64,000 bases of DNA. It comes from Tanytarsus gracilentus (Eukaryota > Arthropoda > Insecta > Diptera > Chironomidae). Positions 24,458 through 36,200 of the stretch are shown piece by piece. Both the position numbers and the translations under genes were made by a program. Numbering within the stretch: position 1 is the stretch's first letter; every line of letters begins with the position of its first letter. Location of the stretch: contig JAXRKN010000045.1 in the NCBI GenBank assembly GCA_038502055.1, positions 6,098,501 through 6,162,500 on the forward strand, written 5' to 3'. Below the pieces are notes generated by a model. It made no database searches, was not told where the DNA came from, and saw only the letters and a program-made list of their open reading frames with translations.

Positions 24458-25853
24458 ATGATTTTGTATCATCATCAGTCAAAATCAAGAAGAAATAGCA
24501 ATCAGCTAAGGACATTTTCACGAGTGATGAGATCGAAAAAGAAACTTTTATGGCTCGCAATCACTTTATTAGTGATAATTGGAGTGGTTCGATATTTTTA
24601 CGACAAATCACTGCCGTACACTATGGAGAGAGAAGCCAAGTTCATTGTGGGATTCAATAGGAAAAAAATTACTTACGATCGTGACATGGAGTTAATTTTC
24701 ATCGGTGGGGTTCCACGTTCAGGTCGGTTGCCTATTGCACATTTATGACCTTGAATGTATTTTTATATTCGTCTGCTGACTAGGCACAACTTTAATGCGA
24801 GCAATGCTCGATGCTCATCCTGAGGTGCGATGTGGACAAGAAACGAGAGTCGTTCCTCGAATGCTTCAGTTTTTCGCTAATTGGCTTAAATCAGAAAAGG
24901 AAACTGAACGACTTGAGGAGGCCGGTGTTAGTAAAGATGTGCTCGAAGATGCAGTTTCACAATTTACACTAGAGGTTATAGCGAAACACGGATATGCGGC
25001 ACCTAGGCTATGCAACAAAGATCCGCTGACGCTGAAATATGGAATGATTTTAAAAGAAATGTTTCCGAATGTAAGAAAATTTTATTTTCCTTAAAAACAT
25101 TTCATTCATTCAAACCGCAATTTCTCTATGAGAATAAATCATAAAATCCATAACCAACCTCAACAATAGCTCATGAATCATAAACTTTTATTTGAACAGA
25201 TAAAATTTCTATTCATGATTCGCGACGGCCGCGCTTCAGTTCATTCAATGATTTCACGTAAAGTGACCGTTAGCAATTTTGACTTGACAAATTATCGGCA
25301 GTGTCTGCAGAAATGGAATCAAATGATAAAATCGATGTTCGTTCAATGTGAATTGTTGGGAGCTGAAAGATGTATGATGGTGCATTATGAAAAATTGGTT
25401 TTGTTTCCCGAGGAGATGACAAAGAAAATCACAGAATTTCTAAATTTACCTTTTAGCGAGAACATGCTTCATCATGAAGATTTCGTAAACAAGACTGATG
25501 GAATTCAGCTTTCAAAGTAAAAACCCACACTTACAAAATTATTGAAATTCTTTAGAAATTTGAAAATTATATTTTTATGAAAAAATTCTTATCTTTTTAA
25601 ATATTTTTTCAGGGTCGAGCGTTCGACAGATCAAGTGGTGAAAGCAATCAATTTAGAAGCTCTATCCAAGTGGGTTGGACAAATCCCCGAGGATGTTGTT
25701 ACTGACATGAAGGATATCGCTCCAATGCTCGGTATTTTAGGATATGATGCAAATGCCAATCCACCTGACTACGAGAAAAGTAAATTTAAGATTGATTACA
25801 TCAAACTCCAAAATTATCAATTTAACGATAAAAATAATCCGAATGATGATTAA
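24458..25853 (+). CDS. Tpst: Tyrosylprotein sulfotransferase (TPST)
   Basis: This Golgi enzyme moves sulfate from PAPS to tyrosines of secreted and membrane proteins. Exons 24458-24722, 24784-25070, 25200-25516 and 25613-25853 join in phase. Starting at 24458 gives 369 residues; the internal ATG at 24527 gives 346. The internal ATG sits closer to the signal anchor KKLLWLAITLLVIIGVVRYF and better matches the short cytoplasmic tail of the family. The PAPS-binding loop reads FIGGVPRSGTTLMRAMLDAH, then HPEVRCGQETRVVPRML and LCNKDPLTLKY. The second half has FLFMIRDGRASVHSMISRKV, the 3'-phosphate-binding region. The intron-1 donor is GTCGGT, a non-consensus site that falls inside the P-loop codons; the frame supports it. 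AATAAA lies just after the stop. Confidence 0.95.
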
Positions 25854-26744
25854 AAAATGTCTGAAAATAAATTTTAAAAAAGCTTCAATTTTTTTTAATT
25901 GCTTTATTTATTTTTTCTTCAAGGCTTTGAATAAATTTAAAAGGGGAAAAACATTGATAATTATTATTTTCTCATATTCATACTCGATAAACTTCTCATG
26001 AAAATTTCCTAAGGAAAAGACTAAATTTTACTTGCAGAGTTTAAAGAAAATCAAAATTAGTGTAAACAATTGTATTTTTTGGTGCAAGATAAAAGTTCTG
26101 ATAGCATTTTTTTTTCGAATAAATTAAATTCTCTTAATTGATATTTACGTAAAAGCGCACCATCGGCAAAAATTTATGTGCTTTCGCTATTCCTGAAAAT
26201 TTTAACCCGCTGTTTTTCATTATCAAAAATAAATTTTATGCAATTTTAATTTTTCTTCTTTTCTTTCATCTTTTTCTTTTACCTGCACGTTTATGAATTC
26301 CAAAAATCCATTAAATTAAAACATTTTTGCAAAATTTGATCGAAAAATAGTAATTTGAAAAATTAGTGAGTTCTTCCTCAAATCTATCGGGGGGAAAAGA
26401 AAGAAAAGAGAAAATCGAAAGTTATTTTTTAATTTATTAAATTTCACACATCAAGCTTAAAAAACGCCATGCAATAAATTTGAACCGAACACGTCAAAAT
26501 TTCGTGTTTTAAAGTTTTTTTACACTTTAAAATTTAAGGGATATTTTCAAATAAACACAAACCATGCAAAAGGGAACGATTTAATTTTTTTAATACTAAA
26601 ATATCAAAAGTGCACTATTTCAATAAAAATGGCCATTCGAATTAGCATCACAAACGGATCAATAGATTAAATATATATTTTTAGTATGTACAATAATTTT
26701 TTTGCCACCAAAATTCCAATGTGCATTTTTATTTACATTCAATC
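25854..26744. other. Intergenic region between convergent TPST and Mical
   Basis: About 890 bp hold the 3' untranslated regions of both genes. The sequence is AT-rich with long A and T runs. An AATAAA follows the TPST stop at about 25865. I see no gene or recognisable mobile element here. Confidence 0.45.
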
Positions 26745-27268
26745 TCATGCTTTTTCAGTTGAATAAAAGCTGTAGCTTATCACAGCAATGTACAAAATTA
26801 AAAACTGAAAAACTAGCAATATTAAATCTCTTTTTGGGGGTTTTGTGCACGGTCCAGTGGAAAGAGGAATTAATTGATTCTCATATTGCTCCAATAAAAC
26901 CTCACAATCATGCAAAATCGATAAATTTGTGCGGAGATAAAAATTATCAGTGCCTTCAAAGAAATCTGAACTTACGTCAAGCTCCTTTTGATTGCTGGCC
27001 TGCGAAGAAGAAGAATTTCGATTGGGATTTCTCTCAAAGTCGAATGACGTCGAAGGCTCGCCACGCTTCATGTTTAACTGGTGTTGAAGCAGTGGGTTTA
27101 TGGTTGTTTGAGGTGGCAAAAGAGGCAACGATACATTTTCCGACTGCAGAGAACTTTGACCCGTGGGATTTTCGGAAGGACGTAGAGCGGCACGCTTTGC
27201 CACCAATTCGAGCATCTCAGTTAAGATTGCTCCCTCGGCGGCGATGTCTTGAGCTGATTTATCGAGCT
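26745..27268 (-). CDS. Mical: Mical last coding exon, end of bMERB plus hydrophobic tail
   Basis: It begins in phase with KLDKSAQDIAAEGAILTEML, the last helix of the bMERB (Rab-binding) domain. A serine/asparagine-rich linker follows. The exon ends with RDLILLVFQFLILYIAVISY and a few polar residues before the stop, about 20 uncharged hydrophobic residues that could span a membrane. A strong donor GAC|GTAAGT lies inside the frame near 26975, and a CAG acceptor near 26798 would remove most of the linker but keep the frame and the tail. The end of the protein is thus uncertain. Confidence 0.7.
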
Positions 27269-30200
27269 CTAAAAATTATTAAATAAAATCAAACTTTTTT
27301 ACCTTTTAATTTTTTTTCACTTACTACTGCAAGACAATCGAATCGAAAGTTCTTCTTTTAGCTGTGCATGTCGATGTTCAAGTTGAAGTTCTTGCTGTCT
27401 TATGATCAATTCTTCGTCTCTTCTCTTTAGCTGCGTAATACTGCGCCATATGTCAAGTAATTCTTTCAGAAGTTCCTCATCAGAGCACTTTAAACTCGTC
27501 TCATTTAACTGCTCAACATTTTGATCTTCGCCACGTAAAAGCTTTTCAATTTCAACGCCTCGCATTTCGAGATCTCGAATTTTTAAATCAATTTCGTCTT
27601 GCTCGCGTTTAATTTCTTGTGCGATTCTTAGCCTTTAAATTAAGTACATTAGCCGACTTTTTTAGATTAAAGTTTTGATAAATTTACCGCTTTAGTTCGG
27701 CTTGCTTTGAAGCTTTTGACATGGCACGCAGCTTTTTTAGCTCATTTTTGGTTTCGACGTCTTCGTCTGAAAGTTTTGTCGTCAAAGATTTTAAAATTTA
27801 AAAATAATTTTTTTTATAAATTTACCATCAGATCTTTGATAGTTTGCTGGCAGTGGAGGAATTGGCGGTGCTTCTTCTTCTTCTTCCTCAGTCACCGATT
27901 TATGTTGCTTCAAGTTTTGCGTTGAGCAACTTCTTTCGCCATTTCCATAAGGTGGAGTCGATTCCTTCTCCTTCTTTAGATTTAATTTAATTAAGGATAT
28001 TCGAGAGTTAATTTTTCGATTGAGAAAAATTTTAAAGCGGCAAAAAACTATGCAAAAAAGCACAAGAAACGCGGATTTTTGTTGATCCTAGCACCATGCG
28101 TTAAATTTATTTACAATCTCTAATTTACAAGTGATGTGAAGGGAAAATATATTTTGTTGCAAGCACTCAAAAACACACACATGAATTTTAAATGAGGTAA
28201 AACTTAAAGTCCATAAAGTCAACATCAAAATGCCTAAAATAAAATTATATAAAAAATATGGTAAAGGAGGTTAAATTTTTCCAGGTCGTCAAGAAGAAAA
28301 AGGGTGCAAATTTTTTAAAAATTTAATTAAAAATTAAAAGTGTCAAAAGGTAAATTTTCATTTTCCCCTCGACGACCAAACCCAAAAATTATGTTAGTAT
28401 CAAAGCTTGATAAAATGAGAGAAGAAGAGGCAAATAGCTGAAAAATATAAAATTAGCACAAACTGACAGTCGAGAATAAATAGAGAAATAAAACCCATAA
28501 AAAAAGGAAAGTTCAAAAAAGTTACAAATCGAGAGAGATAAAATTTAGCTTACACTTAATCCCATTTTCCTTAAATCAAAGCATGACTAAAAATAAAACA
28601 ATGTGGAAATGTTCTTTACATGTGAAAACTTGAATTATTTTTAGACCAATGAATTTTTAAGTGTGGACATTTGATTTTATTAAAAAAATTAATTTAATTA
28701 AATGTCCTCACTTTTCATTATGTGCCCTCCTCAACCTTTTTATTATGTGACCATAATTAATTAAATTTTCAACTTTAGCTCACCTTTGACTTCTCTTTCG
28801 ATTGCTCCTTTGACTTTGGAGACAATTTAAAGCGACCAAAAACACTTAAAGTTGATGTTGAAGATGGCGAGTCCGAGAGTTTGTCCTTGCCAAGTGATCC
28901 CGTTAATGTCAAATCTTTACTGCTCGTACTTTGATCTTTTTTCTTATGAAAGAAATCTGAAACAGTTTGAATGAGACTTTTTCTCCTTTCTCTATCCCGT
29001 CTTGGATCCTTTGATTTTGGTGATTTTCCTTTCGGCGAGTCATCTTTCAATAAAGTTTCAGGGAGATTTGGATCTGACATGCAATCATTAATGGGTTTTT
29101 GAAAAACATTAAAATTCCTCTCATTTGCTTGCCGATTTAATCGACTTATATCAGAAAATGACTTAGATATTGACAATTTTTTCTCCACATATTTCATGTC
29201 ATCCGATTGATTTTTTCCATTTGCAAAAATAGCGACCTGATCATCGAAATTCTGCATGAGATTGTAGCGCTTTCGAAGCATCAGAATTTTCTCTTCAGGC
29301 GAAAGTCCCAAATCTTCATTTGACTTCAATCTTGCACGAGCTCGTGCCTCTTCTCTCATTTTATCAGTTGAGTATGACAAATCACTATTGAGACGGTTGC
29401 GAGGTGGTGGAATTGGAGTTTTAAAGGAGTCTTCATCAATTTTTGGCTGAATAGGATTTGAATAAAATGCAAATGACTGAGATTTTTCAATCTTTGTATT
29501 TCTCTCTTCAATTGGTTTCCTTTCAGGTGAATTGTATGAAGCTGAATCTTGCGAAAAATTTGAGCTTGGAACTGGCGAAGCAGAGCTCATGTACAAAGTT
29601 CTATTTTTACTTCGATTTAATCTTTTTTCAGCGTTCAGTTGCTTCTTGGCTTGCAATTTGTTCATAACAAGTTCGTGAATTATATCTTTTTGCTTTGTGC
29701 GTTCTTTCGACAATTCTTCAATTTTTTGACTCAAGAGTTGAGGTGCTTCAATTTTGGGTAATGATACTGATTGTTCTTTGCTTTCATCCTGACTTGTGCC
29801 TAAGAGATCATTTTTCGAGATCTTACGACGAGACCTTCTTTCAATTGATTCTCGTTCAATTCCTCCGCTGCTGATTTGTGCAATTTTAAGCTGCAAGCTT
29901 TTTACGTACTCTTCATAGCCATTAAAGTCTTCAACAGCTTTTCGAGAATTGCTTGATTCGGGTCTTTCGAAGCTATCGGGTTGAAGATCGAAAGGTCTAT
30001 CTTCAGTAGGTGTTGACATGCTCGAAATCACTGTGCTCGATTGTGTTGAATAATTTACATCTGCCAAATTCTTTGGTAGTGACTCGAGAGGACTTGTCAC
30101 GATTGTCAACTCTTCAGTGGTTTCAGTGGTCGTTGTTAATGTCTGTAAACTTTCAGCATTCTTATCATCCACAACAATCAAGCTGTCTTCATCAATGTCT

Positions 30201-33200
30201 AAACTATCGAGAAGATTTTCCTCACCCAACGGTGCAATCGGTGTTTTTGGTGAATCACTTTTGCTTAAAATGTAAGAACCTTGCTCGATAAAATCAACAT
30301 TAACAATTTCCATGTTGATTGCTTCAATAATTTGAGAATCTTTAAATAAAGGAATTTCTCGATGATTTTGCTGCTGATAAATATTGTAAGAATGCTGTTG
30401 ATCAACAAATTTAACGTAACCATGATTTTTAAGCATTGCTTCATTGGTTGCAGATTGAATTTCATTTGCCTCAGCTTCAGATCCCGTGTCCATGAAATCA
30501 ATCTCTTCGATTGCCAAATTTTTGAGAATTCCACACTCCGAATCATTTTTAGATGCTTTTTCTGCTTTCTTTTCATGCTCCTTAAAGTGTGGGAGTCTTC
30601 TGTTTCTCTTGATTGTTCCTCTACCGGAATTTAAAGCAAATTCAACGTCTAAGATATTTTCGCTAACATCATTCTCTGCTGCCCAATCGGATAATTCAGT
30701 TTCCGATAAAACACCTTGTACGGTTGAATCTTCCTCGGAGTTGGAAATAATGCATGGATGCAAAGGCATGCCAGCCATTGGAGTTTTATCACCATCTGAT
30801 TCAATTTGAGGTGAGATTTTTTCTTTACTCTCTATTTCATCATAAGCCACAATTAGTGGAAGATTTTTCAAGCTTTCAAGTTTATTTTCATTCTTAGAAT
30901 CAAACTTGAGAACTTTCGCTGAATTAATGGATGGTTCTAATGAATTTTCAAGACTGCTCGGTTGAAATAAGGGAAGATCATCGGGATCGCCTACATATTG
31001 TCCATCAACAATCATCAAACTATCAATTTGCATCAATTCACCAGTTGTATCACGAACTTCAACCCTCGGTGGTCTCTTCTCGTTCTGCATTTCCGGACTA
31101 GTTGCAGAGTCGAGAATAAAGTGTGGTATGTCCTCTAAACTAGAGGTCGATGAGTTTGACAAACTATCACTGTCCATCTCTTTAGCTGTAGGTCTCGCCC
31201 AAATTTGAGGGACTTCAATTGTCGTCTCATGTGCGGGACTTCGTGGACGTTCATCTTCTTCCTTATTTTGTGTGAGATTATTAACTAAATCTGGTACTGG
31301 TGCGACTTCAATAGTCTGCTGTGAATTACGTTGTTCTTTTGGCGGCGGTGAGTCACCGGTTAAGTCTATAAACATGCTATCTAATTTAACTTTGATTTTC
31401 ATATTAGTTTCCTGTATTGACGATGATTTCTCCATATTCTCTATGAATTGTTTATTGTCTTCAATAGTATTTGGTGGAATTTCCACATGATTTAAATCTA
31501 CAATTGGTTGTTTCTTTTCGGGTGTGACTAGATCAACGATTTCAATTATTTCCAGTATTTTTGGCACTTCTGGTGACATTTCACGAATTTTATTCTCAAT
31601 CAATGCCGTGTTAATGGTTTCAATGGCATTCTCTTCCTTCTTGTTCAAGTCAATCGAACGATTTTCTTTCTCCTCCTGATTATTACTGTTGTACTTCTCT
31701 TTCAAGCTTTTACTTAAAGTCATTGAATGTTGACTTTTATTCAATTCATTATTGCGATCAATTCTTTGCAAAAAAGTTTGCATTGATGGACTTATTTCAG
31801 CTGCTGGATTTAAAAGCTTTTGACATTCCGAAATGTTCGAAGCAAAGCTCTTAAATTTTGTGTCTAAAGCTGAAGCTGAATCAGATTTTAGCACTGAACT
31901 ATTAGACGCGGCATCGCCACCAAGCAAATAACGTTTCTTTAACTCTAAACTTTTTTTCGACGCAATTCCTTCAGTGCTTGCTGTCTTGCTCAATAAAAAG
32001 TTGCCAGGAAGGGGATTTTTAAGCGGTTCCCTCTTTACAATTGTCGGGTCAACCTCAACAAGTGGTTTAAAATTTAATCTAATATCATCTTTTCTCGATG
32101 GCCGTGCAGTCGGTCGAATATATTTGCCGGGATATTTTTGCAAATGTGAATCGTTTATGAAAATTTTTGGAGGCTCTTTGTTGACGGGATCTTGATCGAA
32201 TTCAGAGTCAGTTGATATTTCCGTTGCCGAGTTGAGAGCTTCTTCCGATTCTGTATCCGACTGTGCCTTTTAGAAAAGATAAAAATTGTTTTAGTGATCA
32301 AAGTTGAAATTTTTATAAAGAATTGTTCAAAAGAAAACTTTTTTGTCATAAAGAAAATTTGATTTTCAAAAAAGTCTTCTTTAAATATTTTTTTATTAGC
32401 AACAAACAAAATTTTAATTAGCAATTAGCGACATTTCATTGATTAGATTTCAAAAGTAACATTCTTTTCCCGGGTACGATCCGAAAAAAGGCATTTGTAA
32501 TTGTGTAAATGTATATTTTGTCATATTATTTTCACACGTAAGCAATTTTATATCACAATCGAGCAGTTTTAAAAACGGCTAATTTGTGCTCGTGATGTTT
32601 TGGTTAGTTTTTGACCTGAATGTGTTTTGATAATGCATGAGAAAAATAAATTAACAGTAAACAAAAGATTCTAGTGAAACGAAAAGAAAAACACTTAAAA
32701 TCATTGACTAATTACCTTTTTTCTCGTAATCGTACCCAAAATATTTTTCTTTTTTGCCAAATCTTCAAAGTGTTTTTTTCAAGTCAAGGAATGGGAAATT
32801 TTTCTTTTTAGGAATGGGGTTAAAATTTTCAAAAGAGGAATTTTTATGATAAACGACAAGCTTCTCGTCGCGATGTTGGTGAGCTCTTTTTTGTCGACGA
32901 ATATCTTGAGGTTCTTGAAGATCTTGTCGATGCAAGAGGATCCGAATATGATGATGTGGTTACTCTGCTATTGCGATTAATGAGTGCCGGAGAAATTGTA
33001 TGAGATTTTGTCATTATGTGTGAGACAGTGGATGATGGAGTGTAACGTTGAGATGTGCGTGGACTTGGTGTATGTGAAGTTGTAAGTCTGTCATAGACGG
33101 CTGTTGACCTTCCATATGAAACAGGTGTGCGGGTTGATAGTGGCGGAGTTGAGACCGTTTTTGGCACATATGAAGAAAGTTTAATTGTTGACGCAGGCAA

Positions 33201-36200
33201 TGGTGCTGTCGGATGTTTTCTGATGAATCTAATGTCTCGAATATTGATGGGATTTTCAACATCTTGCCGCATCATTTCTCTTATGTAAGGGTTGCGGCTA
33301 TCCGATTGTTGATCCCTCAAAAACTCTTCTTTACGCTTGTGTAGCATTTCACTGCGGTGTGAAAGCAGCCGATTGTTTTCTGTCGATTGATGAGCGATTG
33401 GAGAAGTTCTCGAAAACTTTTCTTCACGGATATTTGAACTTCTGGGAAGGATTTCATCGTAAGTAGTTCGAGGTTGAATAATTTTCGGTGGAGTTTCTGT
33501 GTATTGCGGCTTATTATACTTATTGAATTCATTGCTGTGAGCAACAGAGTAATAATGATCGAAATATTCTGTCGAAGAAATTCCACTGATTGTGTCGTAG
33601 TCAATTGAGCGCGATGGCGATAAAACTTTTCTATCACGTGATGCTTCAGTGCTCTTATGCCTCCTCGGCGGCACATGCGGCACGTGATAATCATCTTTCG
33701 TGTCAATCGAAAGCATGTCATATTCGCATGATTCTCGCATTGTTTTTAGATCCTGAACGTTCGGTGGAATTATTTGCGAATAATTTTTACTTTCAATCGG
33801 CACATCGATAATATCAGCACCAACTAACGCGTTTGAAATGTCTTGTAGAACATTAACATAATTTTCACATAATTTCAAGTCTGCTCCCTTTGATTCAGCA
33901 ACGTTAGCAAAAGCTATTTTATCTTTAATCTGTTCATCTTGAAAGACTGTCAAAGTTTCTTCATCATATCCGATGATTTCGTCGGAAATTTCTTTGAGCA
34001 CGTTCAAGTAGTTTGTTGGCGAGCTCTTCTTGATGCTATCTTCATTCGCATTTGTTTCTTTTGGGTTTGCTTGTTTTGTCTCAAGTGGCGGTGAATTTAG
34101 ATACGTCAATAAAATGTCTTGCTCTAAAGGATAATCGCAAATGTTAACGTCAATTTCAGCCAGACTCGAGGTTAAATCATCTAAATTGAATGATTGATTT
34201 TTGGCACACTCAACCGGTTGTGTGTCAACTTTTTCATTTTCTTTCATCTCACGTTGATTTTCTTTTGTGAGCAATTCGAAATTTTCATGAAATTCTCGCA
34301 GAGCTTTTTCAGTCTCACGCTCGGTCAATTGAAACTCATTCAGAATTTCATCGATATTTTCTGTTTTAGCGAATTGCTTCTTGCGTGGCTGATAAGCTTT
34401 CTTGTCATTCTTCTTACGAACTGTGCCTGTGGGAATTTCGACAGAATTTTCTGGTTGTTTAACTTCCAACATAGGACTGTTTAATTTTTCTCTTTTCGGA
34501 CTCATAGGAGGCTTTCCAAAAATATCTTGATTATTATTTTTGACCGTTAAAGGAATTTTTGAGGCCTTTGGCGAATTTAATTTTATGTCATTGAAATCTT
34601 TAACCGGTTCTTGCTTATCAATTTGAATAATTAATGGATCTTGTAAATTTTCTCGCTTATTCTTCTTTTTATTTCCTAATTTTTCCTTCTTCTCAGTTTT
34701 AATGACCAAAGGATCGTTGAAAGTTTCAGTTGAATTTTTTATTAAATTATTTTTCAAATTTTCAGCTTCGATTTTCTTTTTCTCCAGTTTGATGATTAAA
34801 GAATCGTTTTGAATTTCTTGGTAGATTTTATCATTTTCAGGTTTAATTTCATTCGACTCATTTTTAATCGCAAAATTATTTACAACTTCTTGATTATTTT
34901 GCTTTTCATAATTAAAAGGAATTTCAGATATTTTTTCTTCACTTTTAATTATTTTATTAAATGAATTTTCTTCTTTACTAATTGAATCCTTTTCTTTCAA
35001 ATTCTGAACGAGTGCGATTGAATTTAATTTCGGCAATTCATTAATTAACTCTTGCTCTTCAATTTCAGATCGTCTTCTTGTAATTTCCTTTTTCTCTTTA
35101 ATTCGTCTCTCTAATCTCTCGAGTGCGGTCTCTTCAATTAGGATTTCAGGTGGATTTTCTTTGTTTTCTGAAGTGACAATTTGAGCATTATCGGTTTCAT
35201 CGATTTTGTCATCGTCGTTCTTTTGGTAATATTTGCGATACTTTTTCTCTAATCTCGAAACAATGCTTTCTTCCTCATCAACTTCTTGTTCCTTAAACTT
35301 TTTCAGTTCTTCAGTTCGCTTAGGTGATTTTCTCTTGAGGTCAGAAAGTTTTGGTGATTTTAAATTTTCTTTTATCTCAATTTCCCCATTCGATAATTTC
35401 AACAAATTTGGAGATTTTTCTTTCGTATTTTTAACATCAATAGATTCACTTTTGATAATTTTAGGTGAAATATTTTCTTTAATCTCTTCATTTTGTGGTG
35501 ATTGACTATTGAAGTCTCTCAACATCTTCTGATACTGATTAGTAAGAGATTGAAATATTTTAGGATCAACTTTTAATTTAGCGCTAATTTCGCTGTCTTC
35601 ATCACTTTCTTTCTTCACACAAATCACTTCTTTAATTTCATCATGTTTAATCTCTTTCTTTTCGGGTGATTTACTCTTTGAATTTGAACCGTCTTTGCTT
35701 GTGCTTCTTGATTTTTCATCAAAAATATTTGCATACTCTTTGCTATCTGACCGTTCTAATTTCACCTCTTCAATCAACGTATCAAAAACATCTGTGTGAG
35801 CGACATCAATGGCACCGTCGAGAAGTTGATCAAACATATTAAAATCTTTACTCTTTCCCTTGCCTTTACTTGATGTTGTTGGCATTTCCTTGACTTTCTC
35901 ATCAACTTGAGTTTTCTTATTACGCTTTTTGACACACTGCAATGAGAGAATATTTTTCTTGGCTGGCGGCGGCGGCGGATTTGCGGGAATTGAATTATTC
36001 ATAAATGAATTTTTGCGTGAAAGACCGGAACCATTTTCAGGGGGTGTGGGCGCAAAATAATTTCCCAAATTGACATCACTTAAATTTTTCTTTGGCATTA
36101 ATGGCGATTGTGCTGCACTTGAGGTTGTCGACATCTCCTTAGGTGAGTTAGAATTTCTCTTGTCGAGTGTCGGACTCGATTGACTTGGAAAATATTGTTG

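Noticed and set aside
26702..27286. 194-codon plus-strand frame
   Set aside because: It is antisense to the last Mical exon, whose minus-strand reading fits the bMERB domain and its splice phase.
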